A DNA stretch of 37,345 nt, taken from assembly GCA_013360945.1 (NCBI GenBank), contig JABWAQ010000025.1:1-37345 (forward strand), read 5' to 3'. Of this stretch, positions 17,111 to 24,800 are shown piece by piece. The DNA comes from Candidatus Brocadia sp. (GTDB lineage Bacteria; Planctomycetota; Brocadiia; Brocadiales; Brocadiaceae). The notes below the pieces were generated by a model. It was not told the DNA's origin. It made no database searches and saw only the letters and a program-made list of their open reading frames with translations. Positions within the stretch are counted from its first letter, which is position 1. Every line of letters begins with the position of its first letter. The translations under genes were made by a program, and so were the position numbers.

Positions 17111-19069
17111 ATGAAGGTGCTTCTCATCGGCGCAGGTAAAGGGGGATCTTCCCTTTTGCCAATCTTGCAAGAAGACAAGGAAATCGAGATTGTTGGAGTC
17201 GTGGACAAGAATCAGGATGCCGAAGGGTTGGAAATTGCCAGACAGTACAATATTCCCACTTACACCTGTTATGAAAACCTGATAAAAAGAGCGCCACTGG
17301 ATGTTATTATTGATGTCACAAAGAACCCGCAGGTGCTCGTTGATATTGAAAAGAATAAATCGGCAAATACCGAAATTTTAGGAGGAATAAGCGCCAAACT
17401 TCTCTGGAATTTAGTAGAAGAAAGGAAAAAAAAGGAGGAAGAAATACAAAAAAGCCTTTCCGAGCAAAAAGCACTTTACCGGATTGGGATCATGATTTCC
17501 TCAGCAATCGCCATGAACGATGTATTTCAAACGATCGTGAAAAGCGGGCTAGAAGTGACAAACACCCCGGCTGGCAGTCTTGCCCTGTATGACGAAGAAA
17601 AACATGAGATGGAACTTACCGCTGTGCATGGTTTTAGCCCTGAGTTTTCTTTAAAGGCAACACGCTGGAAGGTGAGACCCGGCGGTCTTACCAGTAAGAT
17701 TCTTTCTCAAAAACAACCCGTTGTAGTGTCTGATATTTGTCAGGAATCGTCCATGGATACGCGGGTTATTCTCGCAGAAGGTATTCGCTCTCTGGTAGCA
17801 ACTCCATTATCTACCGAAGACAAGATTGTGGGTATCCTTTATGTTGATGATTATAAACCCCGTTCCTTTACTCAAAGAGATATTTCAATTTTAGAACTCC
17901 TTGCCACTCAGGCATCCATTGCTATCAAGAAGGCAAAGACACGGGAGCAACTGGAACTCAAGAATAATGAACTCAGGAGGACAACAGATTACTTACATAA
18001 TATTCTGGATAACTCCGCCGATGTGATTATCACCACAGATACGGAAAATAATGTGGTAGAATTTAACAGGGGCGCAGAAGAGATACTTGGATACGCTCAA
18101 AACGAGACGGTTGGAAAGCCACTGTCTCAATATTTTACCAACCCCGGCCATTGCGCCTTTCTCCTTGAAAAAGTCAAGCAGGAAGGAAAGATATCCAACC
18201 ATGAAACACAGTTTGTAACAAAACAACAAAAGACGATAGATATTAGCCTTACTCTATCACAGCTCAAAGACTCATCCGGAAATATGATTGGAACGGTTGG
18301 AATCAGCAAGGATATTACAGAATTTAAGAGAACCCAGGCACAACTCGTCCAGGCGGGAAAACTTGCCGGTATTGGTCAATTGGCGGCAGGTATTGCGCAT
18401 GAAATCAACAATCCATTAAGTGGTGTTTTGGGATATGCTAAAAGACTCATGAACAAGGCCGGGGATGAAGAACTCAAAAAAATCCCAGCCTTTGAATCTT
18501 TTCCAAGAGAAATAAAATTAATCGTCGATTCGGCGTTACGTTGTAAAAAAATTATTGATGGTCTCCTGAAATTTTCTCGCACGTCTGAAACAATGAGTAT
18601 GGACGTAAATGTCAATGAGGTAATCAAGGAATCACTCATACTTTTTGGCAATCAGTTATCGTCACAGAATATTGAATTGAACAAGGTTTTAGATCCCCGT
18701 ATCCCTACCATCCGTGCGAATCATACGCAAATACAACAAGTTTTTACTGACATTATTATCAATGCAATACAAGCCATGCAGCAGGGAGGCAGACTGACGA
18801 TCATTACAAGAAACATTAATTCCTCTGCTGTGGAAATAGAATTTACCGATACGGGAGAGGGTATTACGAAAGAAAATTTATCCAAGATATTCGAACCGTT
18901 CTTTACTACTCGTGAACCAGGAAAAGGGACTGGTCTGGGTTTATACATGATTTACAGAATATTACAGGATCATCACGGGAGAATTGATGTAAAAAGTGAA
19001 GCAGGAAAAGGGGCAACCTTTACGATAACCTTACCCTGTAAACAGAGCGCTGTAAACAGCGGGCAATAG
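17111..19069 (+). CDS. Sensor histidine kinase with N-terminal Rossmann domain, GAF and PAS
   Basis: The 652-residue protein appears cytoplasmic; I see no membrane segment. Residues 1-105 form a Rossmann-like domain (VLLIGAGKGGSSLLPIL, then VVDKNQDAEGLEIARQYNIP and IDVTKNPQV), suggesting binding of a dinucleotide. A charged coiled coil (105-120) leads to a GAF domain (about 135-275) and a PAS domain (about 292-405). The HisKA domain has the phospho-acceptor H430 in AAGIAHEINNPLSG. The HATPase domain (about 530-645) has NAIQAM, DTGEGI and GTGLGL boxes. The kinase follows the NuoF-like gene by 9 bp and precedes a dual-receiver regulator, so it is probably a redox- or NAD(H)-responsive sensor. 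The ligand is inferred. Confidence 0.93.
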   Translation: MKVLLIGAGKGGSSLLPILQEDKEIEIVGVVDKNQDAEGLEIARQYNIPTYTCYENLIKRAPLDVIIDVTKNPQVLVDIEKNKSANTEILGGISAKLLWNLVEERKKKEEEIQKSLSEQKALYRIGIMISSAIAMNDVFQTIVKSGLEVTNTPAGSLALYDEEKHEMELTAVHGFSPEFSLKATRWKVRPGGLTSKILSQKQPVVVSDICQESSMDTRVILAEGIRSLVATPLSTEDKIVGILYVDDYKPRSFTQRDISILELLATQASIAIKKAKTREQLELKNNELRRTTDYLHNILDNSADVIITTDTENNVVEFNRGAEEILGYAQNETVGKPLSQYFTNPGHCAFLLEKVKQEGKISNHETQFVTKQQKTIDISLTLSQLKDSSGNMIGTVGISKDITEFKRTQAQLVQAGKLAGIGQLAAGIAHEINNPLSGVLGYAKRLMNKAGDEELKKIPAFESFPREIKLIVDSALRCKKIIDGLLKFSRTSETMSMDVNVNEVIKESLILFGNQLSSQNIELNKVLDPRIPTIRANHTQIQQVFTDIIINAIQAMQQGGRLTIITRNINSSAVEIEFTDTGEGITKENLSKIFEPFFTTREPGKGTGLGLYMIYRILQDHHGRIDVKSEAGKGATFTITLPCKQSAVNSGQ

Positions 19070-19146
19070 GTGGCAAATTTCCCTTGCCGCCTCTCAACTA
19101 TCAACTGCTAACTATTACAACAGAGATAAGCAGGCGAATGATTGTT

Positions 19147-19180
19147 AAAAAACTTACAAAATAAGAAGTATTTATAACGG
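19147..19180 (+). repeat. 34-bp direct repeat copy A, upstream of the response regulator
   Basis: The segment beginning aaaaaacttacaaaataaga and ending tttataacgg matches 20637-20670 at about 29 of 34 positions. Both copies lie in the 5' regions of plus-strand genes (19209 and 20742). It may be a shared promoter or regulator site; tataac could serve as a -10 element. Confidence 0.5.
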
Positions 19181-19208
19181 TGTGTATGATTAAATGGGAG
19201 GATTAGCC

Positions 19209-20399
19209 ATGGCAGGAGAAAGAATCTTAGTCATTGACGACGAGGAAGTTATATGCAGTTTGCTCAAGGACACCCTGACCGATGCAGGATACCAGGTGGA
19301 GGCGGTAACGAATGCCAGTGAGGGGCTTGAGAAGATTCTCAGGGGAGAACCTTTTGATATACTTATTACCGACATTCGCATGCCCAAAAAAGATGGAATG
19401 CAGGTGCTCAAGGAAGCAAAGGAACGCATGCCGAATATGATCGTTATTATCATAACGGGGTATCCAAGCATTGAAACCATTCGTGAGGCAAGTGGATACA
19501 ACGCCTTTGATTATATTACAAAACCCCTTGACCCAGACGAGGTCTGTGATTGCATTCAACGTGCCCTGGAGTCGCGAAAATTGTCCAGAGAATTTAAAAT
19601 TCCTGAAAAACCTCCCAGGATACTCATAGTTGACGATATGCAATCGGCCTTGTTTCTCTCCGAAAGTGTATTGGGAGATGAGGGGTATCATGCAGAAATC
19701 GCACAAAACGGACAGGAGGCACTTGAAAGGTTCAAGCAGAAAAACTTTGACATTGTAATTACAGACCTTCATATGCCGGTCATGGACGGCATTGAACTCC
19801 TGAACAACATCAAAAAGCAGGACATCAAGACACTGGTTATCGTCATGACGGCACGACCCAGCATAGAATCGGCCATCGAAGCATTCCGGCACGGGGCCTA
19901 CGATTATATTACAAAACCTATCGATCCTGATACTATTATCCACACCATCCGGCGAGGGTATGAAAAATACCACCTTGAGATCAATACTGATAAGTTATTG
20001 AAACGCCTTCAGGACTTGCGTCAACAAATGCTTGATGAAAATGCCGCACTTATCAAAGAAAGAGACGTTGCAAATACCATTATAGATGCCGTCCCGGACA
20101 TTATTGTTACTACGGACGAGCATGCCAATATTCGTACTATTAACAACGCTGCTGTAAAACTTCTGGGTTATAAGAAAGAAGATCTCTTTGGAAAATCCAT
20201 CGATAGTATCTTTGATGAAAAGAAAAACTTTTTCAAAGGAACGGATTTGGAAAAAATGCTAAAGGAAGGGTATGTTTCCAACTATCCGCTAACTTGCGTT
20301 ACCAATAAAGGCGAAAAGATAAGGGTTGCCTGGTCTGGCGCACCGTTTCCCGATAATGAAAAAAAGGTAAAAGGTGTTGTGGGAATTGGAAGAAAATAG
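19209..20399 (+). CDS. Response regulator with two receiver domains and a PAS domain
   Basis: I prefer ATG 19209: the upstream ATG at 19194 is followed by gggagg, which is the ribosome site for the second. The product has 396 residues. The first receiver (about 4-120) has acidic pair D10/D11, phospho-acceptor D55 and TKP at its end. The second (about 136-255) has D142/D143, D186 and again TKP. A coiled-coil stretch (about 260-290) and a PAS domain (about 293-396) complete it. There is no DNA-binding, cyclase or kinase output domain; the protein ends right after the PAS core. It lies 139 bp after the kinase gene and probably accepts phosphate from it. It may act through protein contacts or be C-terminally truncated. 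Confidence 0.9.
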   Translation: MAGERILVIDDEEVICSLLKDTLTDAGYQVEAVTNASEGLEKILRGEPFDILITDIRMPKKDGMQVLKEAKERMPNMIVIIITGYPSIETIREASGYNAFDYITKPLDPDEVCDCIQRALESRKLSREFKIPEKPPRILIVDDMQSALFLSESVLGDEGYHAEIAQNGQEALERFKQKNFDIVITDLHMPVMDGIELLNNIKKQDIKTLVIVMTARPSIESAIEAFRHGAYDYITKPIDPDTIIHTIRRGYEKYHLEINTDKLLKRLQDLRQQMLDENAALIKERDVANTIIDAVPDIIVTTDEHANIRTINNAAVKLLGYKKEDLFGKSIDSIFDEKKNFFKGTDLEKMLKEGYVSNYPLTCVTNKGEKIRVAWSGAPFPDNEKKVKGVVGIGRK

Positions 20400-20741
20400 T
20401 ATACTTGCATTATAATATTGTTTTATAAAAACTTCTTTTTTTGTAAGGTTTTTTTGTGATCTTTGTGTAAAACTTTGTGTTCTTCGTGGTTGAACTTTTT
20501 TGAGTTGCGACTGTGCTGCGTTATGTATCATGGCTCAACCGCAATCGATTAACCACACTTGTTTTTCCTTTTTTGCAAGGTGGGGACTTCATCATGAACT
20601 ATTGGCATGAGCCAAGCAGAATGATGAAAGAGAGGTAAAAAACTTACACAATAAGAAGTGCTTATAAGGCAATACTATATTTTATATCTTGCAAATAACG
20701 GCATTTTTTATCCGTGTTGATTCATAAACAAATTAGATATT
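20400..20741. repeat. 342-bp gap with dispersed repeat fragments
   Basis: No gene is visible. The segments aaaacttctttttttgtaag (20427-20446) and gttgcgactgtgctgcgtta (20504-20523) recur in the same order at 34131-34150 and 34193-34212. Between them lies tttgtgttcttcgtggttga, a type of phrase seen in decayed intergenic repeats. The 34-bp direct repeat copy B (20637-20670) is near the right end. Confidence 0.55.
20637..20670 (+). repeat. 34-bp direct repeat copy B, upstream of the MobB-like gene
   Basis: This is the partner of the copy at 19147-19180 (about 29 of 34 identical). It lies 72 bp before the ATG at 20742. Placement upstream of a second gene of the same cluster suggests a common control site or a small duplicated repeat. 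Confidence 0.5.
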
Positions 20742-21389
20742 ATGAGAATTATATCCATTACCGGTACAGCCAGCGGCGTAGGGAAAACGACCGTTGTACG
20801 GTATTTGCTGAAACATCTGGAAGATTTTTCTGCTTTAAAAATCACGACAAAGCATGAAGGTAATTGCCCCAGACACTCCGACTGCGATGTCTGTGAGACC
20901 ATGGAACGTCCGTACATAATTACTGTTGACCCAGTTCGGATTAATCAATCTGGTAAAGATACTGCTTTGTTTAAAAACGCCGGCGCCCAAAAGGTCGTCT
21001 GGCTTCAAGCCCATTCCAAATATTTGAAAATGGGCATTGAAGAGGCATTAACGTACTTTGACAAAAACGATTCAATCATTGTAGAAGGCAATAGCTTCTT
21101 GCACGCATACGATGCCGACCTCAGCATCCTTGTCGCCACACCCAGAGAAACAAAGATCAAGCGTTCGACGAGACAAATTGTTTCCAAGATCGACCTGGCA
21201 GTAATTAACAGATATGAAGACGACAATGCAAACGATGTCGTGAAAACACAGGAAAGGTTACATCAGATTGGTTGTTACGCCCCTGTCCATATCATAAGTC
21301 CACTTCAGGATAACTACCCGCCAAACAAGCTTTTCCTGAATCACATCAAAGAAATGATTGGTCTGCACGTTCAGTCAGAAGCAGGTTAA
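20742..21389 (+). CDS. MobB-like P-loop NTPase
   Basis: The 215-residue protein has a Walker A motif (GTASGVGKTT, residues 8-17) and the overall layout of MobB-type GTPases, which bind nucleotide and assist molybdenum-cofactor maturation. Distinctive is a cysteine cluster C42, C48, C51 (NCPRHSDCDVC) that could bind a metal. An acidic stretch (SIIVEGNSFLHAYDADLSIL, about 112-131) resembles the MobB region that follows the nucleotide fold. Other conserved NTPase loops are present (KIDLAVINR). It follows the redox-sensor cluster in the same direction, but 342 bp away, so co-transcription is doubtful. A role in cofactor or metal delivery is an inference from family resemblance only. Confidence 0.7.
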   Translation: MRIISITGTASGVGKTTVVRYLLKHLEDFSALKITTKHEGNCPRHSDCDVCETMERPYIITVDPVRINQSGKDTALFKNAGAQKVVWLQAHSKYLKMGIEEALTYFDKNDSIIVEGNSFLHAYDADLSILVATPRETKIKRSTRQIVSKIDLAVINRYEDDNANDVVKTQERLHQIGCYAPVHIISPLQDNYPPNKLFLNHIKEMIGLHVQSEAG

Positions 21390-21409
21390 ATCAGAATAAA
21401 AATATTTTA

Positions 21410-21459
21410 GATTTGCAATTTGCGATTTATAAGTGAGAATCAAATCGTAAATTGTGATT
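21410..21459. terminator. Imperfect long inverted repeat between convergent genes
   Basis: The left arm gatttgcaatttgcgattt (21410-21428) pairs with aaatcgtaaattgtgatt (21442-21459), with a few mismatches or wobble pairs, over a 13-nt loop. It lies between the converging MobB-like and cyclase genes. It could serve both as a bidirectional terminator, although it is AT-rich. It may instead be a dispersed aaatcgcaaat-type repeat. Confidence 0.45.
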
Positions 21460-21499
21460 TATTACCAAAAACACCAGCAATACGCTGTTAATGAACTGC

Positions 21500-22294
21500 T
21501 TACTTTGGCATGAGAGCCCAGATGCGGCACTGTCCACCGGATCCACCCTCAATCTTGATGGGCGCTATGATAAGTGTGGCTCCTTTGGGGGGTAACTTAT
21601 CAAGATTGGCTACATTTTCGAGGATGAATTTTCCCGCACTATTTATAACATGATGGACTGGAAAGTCTGAGCAAATGCCACAATCACCACTGAGGGTATC
21701 GATACCAATACCCTTGATATGTCTCTTTTCTACCAGGTGGACGGCTGCTTCTTTTGAATAACCAGGAAAGTGCATGCGTCCATTCATGTCCATGTTTTTA
21801 TAATCTTCGAAATTCTGCCACCGCTTGCTCCATCCGGTGTTTAATAACACAATCGACCCTTCAGATATCTGCCCATGTGTCTTTTCCCATACGAGGACGT
21901 CTGACAGAGAAAGAGCATAATCGGCGTCTTTCTCCGTCTTGTCTGTCACGTCTATAATGACGGCGGGGCCGATCAGTTGTTCAAAAGGGATTTGATCTAC
22001 CGACGGTTGGTTTAGCACAAAATGGTTGGGGGCATCGATGTGCGTTCCCAGGTGTTCTGGGGTACTGTACCTGCCTGAGAATACCATGTCCTTTTTAATA
22101 TTTGCAATGACCTCATACTTAAATGAGGCATAGTTACCGACCGGCCAGTAGGCATTTTTCCCATTCAGGGGATAGGTTAAGTCAATAACTGTGGCCTTTC
22201 CCTTCATGACATCATCAAGAATACCAGCCCATAAACCCCGTCCTTGTAAGAGTAGCATTATTCCAAACATAAACATTTTCAGCAGCATTTTCAT
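21500..22294 (-). CDS. Secreted cyclase-family (kynurenine formamidase-like) metal hydrolase
   Basis: The 264-residue protein has an N-terminal signal peptide (about 1-23, FGIMLLLQGRGLWAG). It then follows the cyclase/KynB family: VIDLTYPLNGKNAYWP, the signature metal motif HLGTHIDAPNHF (about 82-93), IVLLNTGWSKRW, and GIGIDTLSGD. The conserved H-x-G-T-H-x-D-x-P-x-H arrangement is intact, so it is probably an active metal-dependent amidase or lactonase; the substrate is unknown. Secretion is unusual for kynurenine formamidase itself, so I do not assign kynB. The ATG has aaggag 8 nt upstream. It is transcribed divergently from the lipoprotein gene at 22513. Confidence 0.88.
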   Translation of the reverse strand: MKMLLKMFMFGIMLLLQGRGLWAGILDDVMKGKATVIDLTYPLNGKNAYWPVGNYASFKYEVIANIKKDMVFSGRYSTPEHLGTHIDAPNHFVLNQPSVDQIPFEQLIGPAVIIDVTDKTEKDADYALSLSDVLVWEKTHGQISEGSIVLLNTGWSKRWQNFEDYKNMDMNGRMHFPGYSKEAAVHLVEKRHIKGIGIDTLSGDCGICSDFPVHHVINSAGKFILENVANLDKLPPKGATLIIAPIKIEGGSGGQCRIWALMPK

Positions 22295-22358
22295 TTTGTC
22301 ACTCCTTGTTATTGAGAATCCATTATTGAGAATAACTTAAATCTTTTCTTACTAACAC

Positions 22359-22389
22359 AAACGGGTGGGTTGAATATGATCACCCGTTT
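22359..22389. promoter_or_regulatory. Perfect 9-bp palindromic arms in the divergent cyclase/lipoprotein intergenic region
   Basis: aaacgggtg (22359-22367) and cacccgttt (22381-22389) are exact complements around 13 nt. The element is 65 bp upstream of the cyclase start and 123 bp upstream of the lipoprotein start. Its position between divergent genes suits an operator. The following AT-rich tract also allows a terminator on the plus strand, but no plus-strand gene precedes it closely. Confidence 0.45.
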
Positions 22390-22512
22390 AGTATTGTATT
22401 CTACATTTGTATTTTTTTAAATTAAAAATAATACTATGTTCTATTTGGCAGAATTTATAGTTAAACAAAGTGTTTGTAAAAGGGCATTATTTCTGTTAAT
22501 ATTTTTACTCTT

Positions 22513-22995
22513 ATGAACCGCAAAAGATTATCAAATACGGTATGCTATGTTATGTTAATGTTATTATCAATCGCCCTCATTACCACCGGTTTTACCGGAT
22601 GTGGTTCGGGGAGTTGGGGGTTGAGGAACATGGCCGCCGTTTCACGATATTTCGATAGAGATGTAAACACCGTATGGAATGGAGTAATTCAAGCGGTGGA
22701 AGGAATCCCGGTTGAAATAAAGGACAAAGAACACGGATTCTTAAAAACTCAGTGGGTTAAGGGTTGGTCAACAAAAAAGACTACAGGGCTGCTTCTGGAG
22801 GGACATTGGCAGGAGCGTTATCGGCTACTAATCAAGGTAACCGAGGAACAAGATAAAACCTATGTTTCCGTAAATACCCAGGTTCAAGAAAAGGCGCCTG
22901 GTGGCAGCCGGGCATACCGGTGGGATCGTATCCCTTCGGATGGTACCATTGAACAAACATTTTTGAAAAACCTGGAAGACATACTCAATCAATAA
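22513..22995 (+). CDS. Lipoprotein with a small globular domain (BamC/NlpB-like appearance)
   Basis: The 160-residue protein has a lipoprotein signal peptide with lipobox TGFTGC, so the mature protein begins at Cys30. A single compact domain follows with alternating strands: VNTVWNGVIQAVEGIPVEI, FLKTQWVKGW, RYRLLIKVTEEQDKTYVSV. This pattern resembles the helix-grip repeats of BamC-type lipoproteins, but similarity by eye is weak. It would sit on the periplasmic face of a membrane. The ATG lacks a strong ribosome site. It starts 218 bp from the divergent cyclase gene and ends 8 bp before the FMN-binding/ApbE gene, so it is probably co-transcribed with that flavin module. Confidence 0.75.
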   Translation: MNRKRLSNTVCYVMLMLLSIALITTGFTGCGSGSWGLRNMAAVSRYFDRDVNTVWNGVIQAVEGIPVEIKDKEHGFLKTQWVKGWSTKKTTGLLLEGHWQERYRLLIKVTEEQDKTYVSVNTQVQEKAPGGSRAYRWDRIPSDGTIEQTFLKNLEDILNQ

Positions 22996-23003
22996 AATTT
23001 CTT

Positions 23004-24800
23004 ATGACACAAAAACGAATACCCTTTCTAACTGCACTACTTATTCTAGCGTGTATCTCGATTTCAGCCATTTCAAATACCGGAAGGGCACAAACAGAAA
23101 CGGAGCCGGCCGATAATTTTCAACTCCAGACTTACTTAACCGAAGAACAGGCGCTTAACCTTGTTTTTCCTGAATGCGAAGAAATTGTGACCGATGAATT
23201 TCTCATGACTCCTGAAGAAAAGAGCCATCTTGAAAAACTTCTTAGCAGAAGGCTTTATGAAGATGGATTCAGGGTTTATATTGGGAAAGAGAAAGGTGTT
23301 GTCCAGGGATACGCAATTATTACGGAGGAGATCGGCAAGTTTCATCCGTTTACCTTCATTGTAGGAGTAGCTCCTGACGGAAAAATTAGCACCATAGCCG
23401 TCCTCGTTTACCGTGAAAGCCGCGGTGGAGAGATTGCCAGAAAACGCTTCCTTTATCAATTTATTGGAAAGTCATTTAAAAATCCAATCCATATAAATAA
23501 AGACATAATTAACGTCACTGGTGCCACGATGTCCGTGCAGTATATGTGTGCAGGGGTGAAAAAAATACTTGCCGTCATTAACGAATATTACCTCAACGGA
23601 AAGAGAGGCACGAATAATATTAAATTGTCGCCTGGGAATGCGGTAACACTTGAAAGAGAAAAATCCATCAGCACCTCAAACAAATCGCCAAACACAAAAG
23701 ATCATGGAGTCGATATTCAAAAAACAAAAGGAAACCCCGGACAAAACGAAAAATCAAACAGTCATCGGGGGAATGTATCTTCTGATGAAAAATTGTTAAA
23801 ACAGACGCGCATGATCATGGGTACCTTTGCTGAAGTATCAATATATTCAGATGATGAGAAAACGGCAGGCAAGGCGATTGAAGAGGCGTTGAATGAAATG
23901 GAACGCATGGACCGCATCATGAGTAATTACAAAAAGGACAGTGAACTTTCTCAATTAAATAAAAAGGCAGCAAAATCACCCGTTTCCTGCCAGGGAGAAC
24001 TCCTTGATGTGATTGAGCAATCGCAATATTATAGTGAACTAAGCGGTGGCGCCTTTGATATTACTGTTTCACCTGTTGTTGCCCTATGGGGGTTTTTTAA
24101 CGAAAAAGGGCATATCCCGTCCGATAAAGAGATAGAAAGACTTTTACCCGCTGTCTCTTACAAGAACATTGTAATAGACAAAAATAACAACACGAAAAAA
24201 TCCTGCACCGTATTTTTTAAAAGTCCCCAGACCCAAATTGATCTGGGCGCTATTGGAAAAGGATATGCGGTAGACAGGGCGCTGGAAATCATAAAAAAAT
24301 TTAATATAAGCAATGCATGTATTAATCTTGGTGGAAATATTTACGTACTGGGCGCAGCCGCTGGTAAAAATGCATGGAAGATCGGCATACAACACCCACG
24401 AAATAAAGATGAAATTCTGGGCTATCTGGAACTTAAAGATGAAGCAACGGCCACATCGGGAGATTACGAACGCTTTTTTGGGATCAATGGAAAACGGTAT
24501 TCCCACATTATAAACCCCCGGACGGGAAGGCCGGTAAGCGGTACCATTGCAACAACGATTATAGCCTCTACGGGTACAGAGGTTGATGCACTATCGACCA
24601 GCGTTTTTGTCCTGGGACCGGGGAAAGGCCTGGAATTTATTAAAAGAATTCCCGATGCCGATGCCATGATTGCATATGAGGGAAAGGACGGGAAAATAAT
24701 GATTGACATGACGAAGGGTTTCGCAAACAAATTCAGGAAAACCGATGGTAAAGGAGAAGACAATGTCAACTGGCATGTGGTCACTTCCAGCGAGCAATAA
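23004..24800 (+). CDS. Fusion of FMN-binding domain with ApbE-type FMN transferase
   Basis: The 598-residue exported protein (signal peptide about 1-30) joins two parts. Residues about 45-200 form an FMN-binding domain of the NqrC/RnfG type. Its acceptor motif is VTGATMS, in which T175 is the likely site of covalent phosphoester FMN attachment. A Lys/Ser/Asn-rich linker (about 200-260) leads to a full ApbE domain (about 265-595) with MIMGTFAEVSIYS, SGGAFDITVSPVVALW, DLGAIGKGYAVDRAL, INLGGNIYVLG, GKRYSHIINPRTGRPV and TGTEVDALSTSVFVLG. ApbE transfers FMN from FAD to such threonines, so the protein could flavinylate itself or a partner outside the cytoplasm. It is followed by an overlapping membrane-protein gene. 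Confidence 0.93.
   Translation: MTQKRIPFLTALLILACISISAISNTGRAQTETEPADNFQLQTYLTEEQALNLVFPECEEIVTDEFLMTPEEKSHLEKLLSRRLYEDGFRVYIGKEKGVVQGYAIITEEIGKFHPFTFIVGVAPDGKISTIAVLVYRESRGGEIARKRFLYQFIGKSFKNPIHINKDIINVTGATMSVQYMCAGVKKILAVINEYYLNGKRGTNNIKLSPGNAVTLEREKSISTSNKSPNTKDHGVDIQKTKGNPGQNEKSNSHRGNVSSDEKLLKQTRMIMGTFAEVSIYSDDEKTAGKAIEEALNEMERMDRIMSNYKKDSELSQLNKKAAKSPVSCQGELLDVIEQSQYYSELSGGAFDITVSPVVALWGFFNEKGHIPSDKEIERLLPAVSYKNIVIDKNNNTKKSCTVFFKSPQTQIDLGAIGKGYAVDRALEIIKKFNISNACINLGGNIYVLGAAAGKNAWKIGIQHPRNKDEILGYLELKDEATATSGDYERFFGINGKRYSHIINPRTGRPVSGTIATTIIASTGTEVDALSTSVFVLGPGKGLEFIKRIPDADAMIAYEGKDGKIMIDMTKGFANKFRKTDGKGEDNVNWHVVTSSEQ

Noticed and set aside
21500..22294. Assignment of the cyclase-family gene as kynB
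   Set aside because: It has a signal peptide and no tryptophan-catabolism neighbours; family membership alone does not fix the substrate.
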